From the NCBI RefSeq assembly GCF_014644555.1, contig NZ_BMKX01000002.1:587797-651796 (forward strand): a stretch of 64,000 bases of DNA, read 5' to 3'. Position 1 is the first letter of the stretch. The number at the start of each line of letters is the position of its first letter. Both the position numbers and the translations under genes were made by a program. The notes under the pieces were generated by a model. It was given only the letters and a program-made list of their open reading frames with translations, did no database searches and had not been told where the DNA came from. This DNA is from Glutamicibacter ardleyensis. Its GTDB lineage: Bacteria > Actinomycetota > Actinomycetes > Actinomycetales > Micrococcaceae. Shown in pieces: positions 42,896 through 53,151 of the stretch.

Positions 42896-45800
42896 CTAGG
42901 CTTTCACGGGCTGATCGGTGGTGATGTTCCAGCGTACCGCCGGATTGCCACGCCAGTAGGTATTGGCCGGCAGTCGTTCACCGCGCAGGATCAGCGAGGC
43001 CGGCCCTGCGGTGGTGCCCTCGGAAATAACCGCGGCGGGCAGGATCACGCTATGCGGGCCAAGCGTACCGCCGGCACCCAGGGTGACCGTGTCGATGGAC
43101 ATGATGCGGTCGTGGAAGAGGTGGGTTTGCAACACACAGCCGCGGTTCACCGTGGCGTGATCCTCCAAGGTGACCAGGTCCGCCTCGGGGAACCAGTAAC
43201 TTTCGCACCATACCCCATGCCCGATCTTGGCGCCCTGGGCACGCAGGAACCAGACCAGCGCCGGGGTGCCGGAGGCCAGGCGCGCAAACCACTGGGCGCA
43301 GACCAGTTCGACAAATGAGTCAACCATTTCGGTGCGCCAGATGAACGAGCTCCACAGTGTGTGCTCGCCCGGGCGAATCACCCCGACCACCAGCCATTTG
43401 GCGGCCAGCGCGGTCAGTGCGGCCACCGCTCCGGCCACCACCAGCACCGCTCCGGAGAGCAGCGCCGCGGTAAGCGGGTTCACGTGGGTGGCCAGCGCGG
43501 ACAGCGCCCACAACACACCGCCGGCGATGCCCACGGTGGTGAATACGGCCAGAGCGCGGGTCAGCTCCCACAGCGCGCGCATGACTTTTAGCTTCATCGG
43601 CGGCTGATAGGTGCGCTCAGATTCGGCGTCCACGGTGGTGCGGCGCAGCTTATGTGGGGGAGAACCGATCCAGGAGGTGCCGGCCTTCATCTTGCGTGGG
43701 GTGGCCGAAAGCACCGCGATCAGCGAGCGCTTAGGCACTCGTCGCCCGGCATGCAAGATGCCGGAGTTACCCAGGAAGGCTTTTTTGCCCACACGCACCG
43801 GGGCGATGTGCATCCATCCGCCGCCCAGCTCATAGGAGGCGACCATGGTGTCATCGGCCAGAAACGCGCCCGAGGCGATGGTAGTCATCTTCGGGATCAG
43901 CAGCACCGTGGAAATCTCCACATCGCGTCCGACCTTCGCACCGAGCAACCGCAACCATACCGGGGTGAACAATGAAGCGTAGAGCGGGAAGAGCACATCG
44001 CGGGCGGTATCCAGCACGCGTTCGGTCGCCCACGCCTGCCAACCGACCCTGGAGGTCACCGGGTGCCAGCCCTCGACGAGACCGATGGACAGCAACCGCA
44101 CCTCGATAACGATCAGCGCCATCATGGACAGGAACCACACCAGGGCGGCCAGCAACACCGCCGGAATGAATTTCCAGCCGATCGACGTCAGCGAATCTTC
44201 GGCACGCAGCAACGGAGTGACCGCCAACACGGCCAAAACCACCGGCAACCACTGCAAGAGGTTCAGCAAAACCGAACCGAGAGCACCCAGCACGCGCGGA
44301 AGGAGGCGATACGAAGGAATTTGCTCGGGCCAGCGTGGTTTGGCGCGTCCCTCGCGGGCGGCCGGGGATCCTGCATAGCGCGAGTTCTCGCGGGTTTCAC
44401 CGTAGATGGCGGAGCCGGCTTCCACGATGGTGTGCGGTGCAACCACGGCGCCGGGAACCAGGGTGGTGCGGGCGCCGACGGAGGCGAAGTCTCCGACGCT
44501 CACGTGGCCCACATGTACCTTGTCACCGTCGATCCAGTAGCCGGAGACGTCGACCTCGGGTTCCAAGGTGGCGCCCGGTCCGACGGTCAGCATTCCGGTG
44601 ACCGGCGGCAGGGTGTGCATGGTGGCGGTTTTGTCGATATCCGCACCGAGCATGCGGGCATACCAAGGCAACAGTGGCGCGCTGGCCAGGGAAATCGGGT
44701 CCACCACGTCGGAAATGTGCTGTGCCAGCCACAGACGCAGGTGCATCGAGCCCGAACGCTGATAGGTTCCCGGTGTCAGGCCGCGCAGCAAGAGCTTGCT
44801 GGCCACGATCGACAGGCACATGCGCCCGGCCGGGGTGACGAAGATCAGCCAGGAGGCCAGAATCGAGTACCACGGGATCGGCAACTGGGCTTCGAGAATT
44901 CCCACGCTGAGCAGGAACCAATGCCCGAGCATCAGGTAGGTGAACCAGCGCAAGCCGGAAAGGATGAACAACGGCACCGCGAGCAGGGTCTGGGTGATTT
45001 GGGTGATGCGCCGAGTGCGCTTGACGATGCGAGGTTCGATGACCTCGTCGTTGATCTGCTGCCCGCCGAGGTATTCCACCAACGCGCCAAAGCGGGGGTA
45101 GTCGTAAAGTTCGGCAACCGTCAGGTCCGGGTAGCGAGAGCGTAGCGCGGAGACCAATTGGGCCGCCGAGAGCGAGCCGCCGCCGGAACCGAAGAAGTCG
45201 GCGTCCGCGCTGGACACCGGCGCGCCCAACGCGCCCTGCCACGCGTCGGCCACAAACTGCCCGGTCTCGTCTAGCCCGTGTAGTTCCTCTTCGCTCTGCT
45301 CCCCGGCGCCTGCCAACGGCCAAGGCAAGGCATTGCGGTCCACCTTGCCACTGGTTTTCATCGGCATGGTGTCCACCAGGGTTAACAGCGGCACCATCGC
45401 CGCCGGTAAATCTTCGAGCAGTGCGGTGCGTGCCGCGCTCAGATCGTAATCTGCGGCTGCGGCGAGATAACCGACCAGCATCTTGTTGCCGGTATTGGTT
45501 TCGCGCACCGCCACCGCGGCGTTGGACACGCCTTCGAGCGAAGCCAGTGCGGCGTCGATTTCGCCCAGTTCAATGCGCCGCCCGCCGATTTTCACCTGGT
45601 CATCCACGCGCCCGATGAACACCAACCCCAGCGGGTCGTTGATCACCATGTCGCCCGAGCGGTAGGCGCGGTCCCAGCCCAAGGTGGGCATCGGCGCATA
45701 CTTTTCCGCTTCTTTTTCCGGATCCAGATAGCGGGCCAGGCCCACGCCGCCGATGATCAGTTCACCGGATTCCCCCTCGGACACCGGGATACCTTCGGGG

Positions 45801-46816
45801 TCCACTACTGCTAGATCCCAGCCGGCTAGCGGCAGGCCGATACGCACCGGCAAGCTGCCGTCCATGGTCGCGCCGCAGGCCACCACGGTGGCTTCGGTCG
45901 GACCGTAGGTGTTCCACAGCTCGCGGCTATCGGTGGCCAGGCGTGCGGCAAGTTCCGGCGGGCAGGCCTCCCCGCCGAAGATCAGCAGACGTACCGAATC
46001 CAGCGCTTGGGCCGGCCAGAGCGCGGCCAGCGTGGGCACGGTGGATACCGCGGTGATCGAACGGGAGATCAGCCAGGGGCCCAAGTCCATGCCGCTGCGC
46101 ACCAGCGCGCGCGGGGCCGGAACCAGGCAGGAGCCGTTGCGCCAGGCGATCCACATTTCCTCGCAGGAGGCGTCGAAGGCCACCGAGAGTCCGGCGAGCA
46201 CCCGGTCGCTGGTGTTCAGCGGGTCGGCGGGCAAGAACATTTGCGCCTCGGCGTCGACAAAGGCGGCCGCGGAGCGGTGCGTGACGGCAACACCCTTGGG
46301 TTTGCCGGTGGACCCGGAGGTGAAGATGATCCACGCGTCGTCGCCAAGGCGTGGGGCGCGTGGGTTGGGGAAGGGGGTCGCACGCAGCGGGTCGATCACG
46401 GTGAGCTGATCGGTGCCGGAGATGAAACCGGCCACCTGGGCCTCGTCAAACACGGTTTTGGCGCGCTCGTCGGGATCGTCGGCATCCACCGGAACGTAGG
46501 CGGCACCCACCCAGAGGATCGCCAAGATCCACTCGTAGAGCGCGGCGGTCCCGGAGGTGACACGCACGCCAATCCGGTCCCCGGCGCCGAGGCCCGACTG
46601 ATGCAGGCGTAGCGCTTTGGTCTTAACCTCTTCGATCAGCTCGGTGTAACTTTCGATGTGTGAGCCGTCGTCAATGGCCGGCGCGTCGGGATGGGCCTGC
46701 GCGGTGGCCTGCAAGATCTCGATCAGCGTGCGTGGCTCGGGGGCCAGCGAACCGGCCGGAAACTGCGCCGGGTAGATCGTCGAATTCTCGGGGGTGGAAC
46801 TATCTACGGAGTCCAT
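42896..46816 (-). CDS. Pls/PosA-type non-ribosomal peptide synthetase (poly-amino-acid synthetase)
   Basis: Membrane-bound single-module NRPS of about 1306 residues, close to the size of epsilon-poly-lysine synthetase. Adenylation domain: A3 FTSGSTGKPKG (165-175), A5 NTYGPTEAT, A8 GRVDDQVKIGGRRIELGE, A10 lysine in SGKVDR (491). Carrier protein: FFGSGGGSLSAAQL with phosphopantetheine Ser548. Then three pairs of hydrophobic helices (from about 605, 840 and 1100) alternating with three left-handed beta-helix/acyltransferase-like domains. No thioesterase. Hand-aligned specificity code D-A-E-S-I-G-T-V-V-K suggests lysine. ATG 46816 is assumed; the frame extends to 46945. Confidence 0.88.
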   Translation of the reverse strand: MDSVDSSTPENSTIYPAQFPAGSLAPEPRTLIEILQATAQAHPDAPAIDDGSHIESYTELIEEVKTKALRLHQSGLGAGDRIGVRVTSGTAALYEWILAILWVGAAYVPVDADDPDERAKTVFDEAQVAGFISGTDQLTVIDPLRATPFPNPRAPRLGDDAWIIFTSGSTGKPKGVAVTHRSAAAFVDAEAQMFLPADPLNTSDRVLAGLSVAFDASCEEMWIAWRNGSCLVPAPRALVRSGMDLGPWLISRSITAVSTVPTLAALWPAQALDSVRLLIFGGEACPPELAARLATDSRELWNTYGPTEATVVACGATMDGSLPVRIGLPLAGWDLAVVDPEGIPVSEGESGELIIGGVGLARYLDPEKEAEKYAPMPTLGWDRAYRSGDMVINDPLGLVFIGRVDDQVKIGGRRIELGEIDAALASLEGVSNAAVAVRETNTGNKMLVGYLAAAADYDLSAARTALLEDLPAAMVPLLTLVDTMPMKTSGKVDRNALPWPLAGAGEQSEEELHGLDETGQFVADAWQGALGAPVSSADADFFGSGGGSLSAAQLVSALRSRYPDLTVAELYDYPRFGALVEYLGGQQINDEVIEPRIVKRTRRITQITQTLLAVPLFILSGLRWFTYLMLGHWFLLSVGILEAQLPIPWYSILASWLIFVTPAGRMCLSIVASKLLLRGLTPGTYQRSGSMHLRLWLAQHISDVVDPISLASAPLLPWYARMLGADIDKTATMHTLPPVTGMLTVGPGATLEPEVDVSGYWIDGDKVHVGHVSVGDFASVGARTTLVPGAVVAPHTIVEAGSAIYGETRENSRYAGSPAAREGRAKPRWPEQIPSYRLLPRVLGALGSVLLNLLQWLPVVLAVLAVTPLLRAEDSLTSIGWKFIPAVLLAALVWFLSMMALIVIEVRLLSIGLVEGWHPVTSRVGWQAWATERVLDTARDVLFPLYASLFTPVWLRLLGAKVGRDVEISTVLLIPKMTTIASGAFLADDTMVASYELGGGWMHIAPVRVGKKAFLGNSGILHAGRRVPKRSLIAVLSATPRKMKAGTSWIGSPPHKLRRTTVDAESERTYQPPMKLKVMRALWELTRALAVFTTVGIAGGVLWALSALATHVNPLTAALLSGAVLVVAGAVAALTALAAKWLVVGVIRPGEHTLWSSFIWRTEMVDSFVELVCAQWFARLASGTPALVWFLRAQGAKIGHGVWCESYWFPEADLVTLEDHATVNRGCVLQTHLFHDRIMSIDTVTLGAGGTLGPHSVILPAAVISEGTTAGPASLILRGERLPANTYWRGNPAVRWNITTDQPVKA

Positions 46817-47173
46817 AAGCGGGCGGATCCGTCCCTTCGGTACGGGTGGGGTGCACCAGTGGGCTGCGAGTTCGTGGGGGAGACGGGTTCGCATGAAAAA
46901 GGGGTATGGATCCTGGAGGGGATCGGACGTTGCGACGTCCTGCACCTATTAAAGCCCCTCAAAACGGTCACGGGGAAGCTTTGGGTGCTTTTGGTCGTAT
47001 GGATCACATCAACAATTTCGCTGCTCGGACACATAACGGGCGGCCAAATTCTCGCCGTTTGAGGCCGTGCCCCGTCCATCGTGGGGATGCGCGCAAGCGC
47101 AGCCACCGAGTAGGCTGGGTGATAAGCGCATCGATCGGAATAAATCTCGACACCCCCTCTGGAGGAATTTTCC
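46817..47173. other. Divergent promoter region of the synthetase and the DUF5129/TPM gene
   Basis: The synthetase frame remains open to 46945. The rest is AT-richer and holds the divergent promoters. I see no additional gene or clear palindrome. Confidence 0.4.
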
Positions 47174-48724
47174 ATGCATCAGCCCCAGTCAACAGGCCTG
47201 AGCAGCGTTGCGGTGGCGGCGCGTCGCACCGTGGCTGCCGGATTTGCCGCCACGTTGCTGATGGCCAGCGTGATCCCCGGGGCTTATGCCGCCGCAGCTG
47301 AGCCGGACACGCTCGAATCGATCACCGTTGATGACACCGCAAACGTGCTCAACGAAGACAAACTGCGCGACGCAATCGAAGGCCTGGACTTTAACGAGCC
47401 GACCAAGGTGGCCGTGTATACGCGCAACGGAGAGTATTCCGATGACATCAACACGAAAACCCTAGATTTTGCGCGCAGCAGCCACAGCGAATGGATTTCG
47501 GATAAGCCCGAAGACTACGGGGATTACTGGGCCGATGGCTACTTCATCATCACCTTGTCGGTGGAAGACCAAGGCGACGGGCAGGTCGGCACCTACTTCG
47601 GTGAGGATCGTAAAGTCTCCGAGGGGCAAATGGGTTCCATTCACGAGGCCGGGTACGAGGATTTTAACGCCGGACGCTGGTCCGACGGGGTGATCGCGGT
47701 GGCCGAGCGCGGGTCCAAAATCATGAATCGCCCCTGGTATCAGCATCCGGCACTGGGATGGACCGTGGGACTTGGCGGACTCGGAGCGCTGGGCACGGTG
47801 GGGATCACCGCCGCGGTGCGCGCACACAATCGCAAACGTTTTAGCCAAGCGCTGGGTGAGGGCACCGAACACCTGACCCGGGTCACGCTGGACTTGGATG
47901 CCACCGAACTTGCAGCGAGCACGCTCCCGGCCGACGCCGCGCACGCAACCGTGCTCGCTAGCCGCTTCGCCAACTTCAGCGCCGACTACCGTGTGGTGTT
48001 CAGTGAGCGCCAGGAGTTGGAGGCAACGACTAAAAAGCTGCGGTCACGCAGTGTTGGAGTGCTTCGGGCTAAGGATTTTTTGTCCACCGCACAAACTCTG
48101 GATTTGACCGACGACGCGATCATTGATGCCGCATCCCTCTATACCCGCGATGCCAACTGGGAAGCGGCCTGGCGCAGACAGATCGCCCCGCTACTTGAAG
48201 ACCTCAACGCGTTGCCCGAACTGACAGAAAATTCTACTGACGCCGCGGAAGACGGCGACGAAGAGGTTCGAGCCAGCGTGGCCGCGTTGAATTCCTTCGC
48301 GGCTCAAGCCCGCAATCAGTTGCAACGTCTGGGCGATGAGCTGAAAAGTGAAAGCATCGAGGTTGATGATGCGCTTGATGCTCTCTCAGATTTGCGCGTG
48401 CAACTGACCGAAAAACTTGATGCTTTGGCCAACGCACAAATCGTGACCTATGCGAAGAGTCCGGAAGAGGAAGAAGAAATGCGCACGGAGCTAAAGCGCT
48501 CACGCTATGACGCAACAAATCAAAGGCCGCGCGCTGTCGGCACAATTTTGGACGTCAGCTACCCGGCCGCGATGTACTGGTCCGTGGGTTCCTACAGCAC
48601 CGGCTACAGCCAAGCGGTCAGCTCGGTGGATAGCTCACGCTCATCGGGTGGGTCTTCGGGTGTTTCCCAGGGCTACTCCGGTGGAGGTAGTTTCTCCGGC
48701 GCCGGAGGCTCCTCGCACTTCTAA
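47174..48724 (+). CDS. DUF5129/TPM-domain-like secreted membrane protein
   Basis: 516 residues. A signal-type N terminus (helix about 18-40, AYA-A cleavage-like) leads to a TPM-like domain (about 48-185) with EPTKVAVYTRNGEYSDD and WADGYFIITLSVED. A membrane helix follows (about 193-215, WTVGLGGLGALGTVGITAAV), then a long helical cytoplasmic part and a Gly/Ser-rich end (SGGGSFSGAGGSSHF) typical of TPM proteins. The Shine-Dalgarno GGAGGA is seven bases upstream. Function unknown; related TPM proteins act in envelope or photosystem maintenance. Confidence 0.8.
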   Translation: MHQPQSTGLSSVAVAARRTVAAGFAATLLMASVIPGAYAAAAEPDTLESITVDDTANVLNEDKLRDAIEGLDFNEPTKVAVYTRNGEYSDDINTKTLDFARSSHSEWISDKPEDYGDYWADGYFIITLSVEDQGDGQVGTYFGEDRKVSEGQMGSIHEAGYEDFNAGRWSDGVIAVAERGSKIMNRPWYQHPALGWTVGLGGLGALGTVGITAAVRAHNRKRFSQALGEGTEHLTRVTLDLDATELAASTLPADAAHATVLASRFANFSADYRVVFSERQELEATTKKLRSRSVGVLRAKDFLSTAQTLDLTDDAIIDAASLYTRDANWEAAWRRQIAPLLEDLNALPELTENSTDAAEDGDEEVRASVAALNSFAAQARNQLQRLGDELKSESIEVDDALDALSDLRVQLTEKLDALANAQIVTYAKSPEEEEEMRTELKRSRYDATNQRPRAVGTILDVSYPAAMYWSVGSYSTGYSQAVSSVDSSRSSGGSSGVSQGYSGGGSFSGAGGSSHF

Positions 48725-48752
48725 TGTTGCGCCGCAACTACTGAAACTCACG

Positions 48753-48790
48753 GCGAAGGCCTGCCACCAAAATCGGTGACAGGCCTTCGC
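48753..48790. terminator. Terminator between the TPM-like and quinone oxidoreductase genes
   Basis: 16-base arms (48753-48768 and 48775-48790) with one mismatch around a six-base loop; serves convergent genes. Confidence 0.8.
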
Positions 48791-48830
48791 TACGTAGTGC
48801 TACGCGGTGCCTTCGCGCGCGGGCAGGCGT

Positions 48831-49799
48831 TTAGGGAACGAGGAGCACCTTGCCGGTGGTCTTTCGCGATTCCAGCGCCCGATGCGCCTGATCCGCATCT
48901 TTGAGCGCGAACTCCTGGCCCACCCGAACATCGAGCTCACCGGAAGCCACCCAGCCGAATACATCGCCAAAACGCCAGGCGCGTTCTTCGTCGGTGGCCA
49001 AAAAGTCTGCGAGCTTCGGGCGCGTGACGGTTAATGATCCACCCGCGTTTAAGCGCTGCAGATCAAAGGGTGGCACCTGGCCGCTGGCTCCTCCAAAGAG
49101 TGCGAGTGTGCCGCGGCGCTTGAGTACCTTCAGCGAAATGTCAAAGGTGTCTTTGCCGATGCCGTCGTAGACCGCATGCACGCCCTGGCCCTTGGTGACC
49201 TTGTCAACGGTGGCCTCCACCTGGTTGTAATCCACCACGTAATCTGCTCCGGCGGCACGCGCCAGGTCTTTCTTTTCTTGGGTGGAGGCGGTGGTGATCA
49301 CCGTCGCGCCCTTCATCTTCAGGATCTGAGTCAGTAACAGGCCCACTCCGCCGGCGCCGGCGTAGGTGAGAATGACGTCGCCCGAACGGACCAGGTAGCT
49401 CGAATGCGTCAGGTAGTGCGAGGTCATGCCCTGTAAGGGCAGCGCCGCGGCCAGGCGCAGATCAACGTTGGCCGGCACCTTGCCCAGTTGGTTTTCGTCG
49501 ACCACCGCAAATTGCGCGTAGCCCTTGGTACCGCTGGAGGTAGCAACGCGGTCCCCGACCTTCAGGTGACGCACGTTCTCACCTAGCTCGGTCACGGTGC
49601 CAGAAAATTCGGTTCCCGGGGTGAAGGGGTAGTCCACCGCGTAGACGCCGGAGCGTTGATAGGTTTCAATGAAGTTCACGCCGACCGCTTCGATCTTTAC
49701 CAGGACCTGGCCCTCGCCCGGGGCTTCGATGGGGGCATCACCTAGTTCCATCACTTCGGGTCCACCTGCGTGGGAGACGAGTATGCTCTGCTGATTCAT
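48831..49799 (-). CDS. Quinone oxidoreductase (zinc-independent MDR family)
   Basis: 322-residue NADPH:quinone reductase of the QOR branch. N-terminal GroES-like part: GVNFIETYQRSGVY and PFTPGTEFSGTV; Rossmann part: LTYAGAGGVGLLLTQI, with the AxxGxxG nucleotide-binding pattern. Catalytic zinc ligands of alcohol dehydrogenases are absent. ATG 49799 is preceded by GGAAG; the frame extends to 49892. It reduces quinones or other unsaturated carbonyls; physiological substrate not determinable. Confidence 0.9.
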   Translation of the reverse strand: MNQQSILVSHAGGPEVMELGDAPIEAPGEGQVLVKIEAVGVNFIETYQRSGVYAVDYPFTPGTEFSGTVTELGENVRHLKVGDRVATSSGTKGYAQFAVVDENQLGKVPANVDLRLAAALPLQGMTSHYLTHSSYLVRSGDVILTYAGAGGVGLLLTQILKMKGATVITTASTQEKKDLARAAGADYVVDYNQVEATVDKVTKGQGVHAVYDGIGKDTFDISLKVLKRRGTLALFGGASGQVPPFDLQRLNAGGSLTVTRPKLADFLATDEERAWRFGDVFGWVASGELDVRVGQEFALKDADQAHRALESRKTTGKVLLVP

Positions 49800-49922
49800 A
49801 CGATGCGCTTCCAATCTTTGTCCCTTGCCAAGTTGCTGGCCGTTGCCTGATCCCAGTCTAAGTGTGGCGGGTGTGAGCTCGATGAGCGACAACCCAGAGC
49901 TGGCATGAAATGACGAACAATT

Positions 49923-49964
49923 TATGCATATTTATTAGGTTTGATGCATATCCGGTTGTAGAGT
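49923..49964 (+). promoter_or_regulatory. Tandem ArgR half-sites and -10 box of argC
   Basis: TGCAT at 49925-49929 and again at 49945-49949 (20-base period) form two ARG-box-like sites. The -10 TAGAGT (49959-49964) ends six bases before the argC ATG. Bound ArgR would cover the promoter. Confidence 0.65.
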
Positions 49965-49970
49965 GAGGTC

Positions 49971-51002
49971 ATGACGATTTCAGTTGCTGTCTCCGGCGCC
50001 AGCGGATACGCCGGAGGCGAAGTCCTTAGAATTTTAGCCAATCACCCAGAGGTAGAGATTGGTGCGATCACCGCGCATTCCCAAGCCGGATTGCGACTAG
50101 GCGGCATCGCCGCGCATCTTCACTCCCTGGCCGATCGAGTGCTGGTGGAAACCACCGTGGAAAACCTTGCCGGACACGACGTGGTCTTTCTTGCCCTTCC
50201 GCACGGCGCGAGCGCAGCGGTGGCGGCGGCCCTGCCCGAATCTACCCTGGTCATCGACGCCGGCGCGGATCACCGCCTGGAATCGGCGAGCGCCTGGGAA
50301 AAATTCTACGGCTCACCACACGCCGGATCCTGGCCCTACGGACTGCCCGAACTTCCCGGGGCGCGCGAGAAACTCGCCGGCGCCAAACGCGTAGCAGTAC
50401 CTGGTTGTTACCCCACCGGCGGCCAGCTGGCCCTCGCCCCGGGCTACCACGCCGGATTACTTGAGCCACAAGACGTAGTGATCGTTTCCGCCTCCGGCAC
50501 CTCCGGCGCGGGAAAAAGCGCCAAAACCCACCTGCTGGGCAGCGAAACCATGGGCTCGATGAGCACCTATGGCGTCGGCGGTATCCACCGCCACATTCCC
50601 GAAATGGAACAGGGCCTTTCCAAACTGGCCGGGGAGGACGTGACCGTGTCTTTCACCCCGACGCTGGCCCCAATGCCGCGCGGTATCCTGACCACCGCCA
50701 CCGCGCGGGTCAAGCCAGGAGTGCGCGCCGCCCAATTACGCGAGGCCTGGGCATCGGCCTACGCCAACGAACCATTTGTGCACCTGCTGCCCGAGGGCCA
50801 GTGGCCCACCACCGGCGCGGTGCAAGCCTCAAACCACGTGCACATGCAATTAGCGTTCGACGAGCACGCCGGACGAGTGATCGTCACCGCCGCGCTGGAT
50901 AACCTCACCAAGGGCACCGCCGGCGCCGCCGTGCAATCGATGAACATCGCACTGGGCTTGCCCGAAACCACCGGATTGTTAATGCAAGGAGTCGCACCGT
51001 GA
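49971..51002 (+). CDS. argC: N-acetyl-gamma-glutamyl-phosphate reductase
   Basis: NADPH-dependent third step of arginine synthesis. 343 residues; Rossmann motif [16 protein letters not shown] at the N terminus, and the catalytic cysteine in [13 protein letters not shown] (about 144-156). [12 protein letters not shown] supplies the catalytic histidine region. It is the first gene of the arginine operon, probably leaderless with ArgR sites over the promoter, and overlaps argJ by four bases. Confidence 0.96.
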   Translation: MTISVAVSGASGYAGGEVLRILANHPEVEIGAITAHSQAGLRLGGIAAHLHSLADRVLVETTVENLAGHDVVFLALPHGASAAVAAALPESTLVIDAGADHRLESASAWEKFYGSPHAGSWPYGLPELPGAREKLAGAKRVAVPGCYPTGGQLALAPGYHAGLLEPQDVVIVSASGTSGAGKSAKTHLLGSETMGSMSTYGVGGIHRHIPEMEQGLSKLAGEDVTVSFTPTLAPMPRGILTTATARVKPGVRAAQLREAWASAYANEPFVHLLPEGQWPTTGAVQASNHVHMQLAFDEHAGRVIVTAALDNLTKGTAGAAVQSMNIALGLPETTGLLMQGVAP

Positions 51003-52198
51003 GCCTGACCCACACCCCAACCTTTCCGCAGGCCACACTGGCCGGAGTCACCGCACCGGCAGGATTTAGCGCCGCAGGTGTGCCAGCGGGCCTGAAATCC
51101 ACGGGTAAAAACGACGTGGTGCTCGTGACCAACCAGGGCCCGAACTATGCGGCGGCCGCGGTCTTCACCGCCAACCGCGTGGCGGCGGCTCCGGTGCACT
51201 GGTCCAAACAGGTGATCACCGATGGCCGAGTGGACGCGATCGTGCTGAACTCCGGCGGCGCCAACGCCTGCACCGGAGCCGAAGGCTTTGCCAACACCCA
51301 CCAGACGGCCGAACATGTGGCCCAACTTTTGAACATTTCCTCCGGTGACGTGGCCGTAGCCTCCACCGGGTTGATCGGCGAACAACTGCCGATGGACAAG
51401 CTGCTACCCGGAGTAGAGCGCGCAGCAACCGCGCTCGCCGGCGGTCAGGACGCTTCCGATCAGGCGGCGGCCGGCATTATGACCACCGATACCGTGCCGA
51501 AGATCGCCTCGCGCACCGTGAATGGTTACACCTTGGGCGGTATGGCCAAGGGCGCGGGCATGCTCGCCCCGGCGCTGGCCACGATGCTGGTGGTGCTGAC
51601 CACCGACGCGGTGCTCGACGCCACACAGTTAGATGCCGCGTTGCGCGCCGCGACCTCGGTCAGCTTTGACCGGGCGGACTCCGATGGCTGCATGTCCACC
51701 AATGACACGGTGCTGCTGATGTCCTCCGGCGCCTCCGGGATCACCCCGGACGCGCAAGAGTTCACCGCCGCGCTGGCCGATATGTGCCAAGAGTTGGCCG
51801 CAAAGCTCATCGACGACGCTGAGGGTGCACAACACACCATCGCGGTCCGGACGTTTAATGCCGCCACCGAGGCCGACGCGCTGGAGGTCTCCCGCGCGGT
51901 ATCCCGATCGAACCTGGTGAAAACCGCGATCTTCGGCAAGGACCCCAACTGGGGGCGGGTGCTCTCCGAGGTCGGCACCACGCGCGCCGCCTTTGAACCC
52001 GATGAACTGAACGTCTCGATCAACTCGGTGATGGTCTGCAAAAACGGTGGTGTCGGCGAGGATCGTTCGCTGGTCTCGCTAGAGGATCGTAACGTGTCGA
52101 TCGACATCGATTTGAACGCCGGATCCGCGCAGGCCACCATCTTGACCAACGATCTAACCCATGACTACGTCCACGAAAACTCCGCCTACTCCAGCTAG
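50999..52198 (+). CDS. argJ: Glutamate N-acetyltransferase / ornithine acetyltransferase
   Basis: Recycles the acetyl group from N-acetylornithine to glutamate. The 399-residue precursor self-cleaves at the threonine in [15 protein letters not shown] (near residue 193) to give two chains. AKGAGMLAP before the site and [19 protein letters not shown] after it are family hallmarks. It starts with GTG overlapping the argC stop. Whether it also makes acetylglutamate from acetyl-CoA cannot be told, but no argA is in the window. Confidence 0.95.
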   Translation: MSLTHTPTFPQATLAGVTAPAGFSAAGVPAGLKSTGKNDVVLVTNQGPNYAAAAVFTANRVAAAPVHWSKQVITDGRVDAIVLNSGGANACTGAEGFANTHQTAEHVAQLLNISSGDVAVASTGLIGEQLPMDKLLPGVERAATALAGGQDASDQAAAGIMTTDTVPKIASRTVNGYTLGGMAKGAGMLAPALATMLVVLTTDAVLDATQLDAALRAATSVSFDRADSDGCMSTNDTVLLMSSGASGITPDAQEFTAALADMCQELAAKLIDDAEGAQHTIAVRTFNAATEADALEVSRAVSRSNLVKTAIFGKDPNWGRVLSEVGTTRAAFEPDELNVSINSVMVCKNGGVGEDRSLVSLEDRNVSIDIDLNAGSAQATILTNDLTHDYVHENSAYSS

Positions 52199-52224
52199 GC
52201 ACGCACCCTAGGAGCCCGGCCACG

Positions 52225-53151
52225 ATGCCGCACACCGCACAAAGTCACCTCGGCGCCGCCCGTACCAAGGCCGAAGCGCTCATCGAAGCGCTGCCCTGGA
52301 TTCAACGTTTTGCCGGAACCACGATGGTCATCAAATACGGTGGCAACGCGATGGTCAACGAGTCGCTACGCCGCGCCTTCGCCGAAGACATCGTGTTCCT
52401 GCGTCACGCCGGAATCAACCCGGTGGTGGTGCACGGCGGCGGACCGCAGATCAACAAGATGCTCGACACGCTGGGCATCAAGTCAGAATTTCGTGGCGGG
52501 CTTCGGGTGACCACACCCGAGGCGATGGATGTGGTGCGCATGGTGCTCACCGGCCAGGTGCAGCGTGACCTGGTGGGCCTGATCAACTCGCACGGGCCCT
52601 ACTCGGTGGGCATGTCTGGGGAGGATGGCGCGATGCTCCAAGCGGTTCGCACCGGTACCTTCGTCGACGGGCTGCCCGTTGATTTGGGTTTGGTCGGCGA
52701 GGTGACCCGCGTACGCACCGATCAGGTGGACTCGCTGGTGGAAGCCGGAATGATCCCGGTTATTTCCACCGTGGCACCGGAATTTGATGCGGCGGGGGAG
52801 CCAACCGGGGCGATTCTCAACGTTAACGCGGATACCGCGGCCGCGGCGCTGGCCACCGCGCTGGGCGCCGCCAAACTGGTCATCCTCACCGACGTGGAGG
52901 GCCTTTACGCGGCATGGCCGGACAAGTCCTCGCTGATCAGCTCGATTACCAACGATGAGCTGCGCACCATGCTGCCCACCTTGGAATCGGGCATGATCCC
53001 GAAGATGGGTGCCTGCCTGAAGGCGGTCGACGAGGGAGTGGCCCAGGCCCATATCGTCGACGGCCGTGAGGCGCACTCGATGCTGCTCGAAATTTTCACC
53101 ACTGCCGGGGTTGGCACCCAGGTGGTACCCCAGGATAAGGAATCTAAGTGA
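52225..53151 (+). CDS. argB: Acetylglutamate kinase
   Basis: Phosphorylates N-acetylglutamate, the likely arginine-feedback step. 308 residues; [11 protein letters not shown] (ATP site), [13 protein letters not shown] (substrate loop), [12 protein letters not shown] and the lysine in [14 protein letters not shown] are all present. An N-terminal helix of about 30 residues is consistent with the arginine-sensitive hexameric type. It overlaps argD by four bases. Confidence 0.96.
   Translation: MPHTAQSHLGAARTKAEALIEALPWIQRFAGTTMVIKYGGNAMVNESLRRAFAEDIVFLRHAGINPVVVHGGGPQINKMLDTLGIKSEFRGGLRVTTPEAMDVVRMVLTGQVQRDLVGLINSHGPYSVGMSGEDGAMLQAVRTGTFVDGLPVDLGLVGEVTRVRTDQVDSLVEAGMIPVISTVAPEFDAAGEPTGAILNVNADTAAAALATALGAAKLVILTDVEGLYAAWPDKSSLISSITNDELRTMLPTLESGMIPKMGACLKAVDEGVAQAHIVDGREAHSMLLEIFTTAGVGTQVVPQDKESK

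Noticed and set aside
44063..45145. 360-codon plus-strand frame opposite the synthetase
   Set aside because: Gln/Gly/His-rich antisense frame without motifs; the synthetase domains on the other strand are unambiguous.
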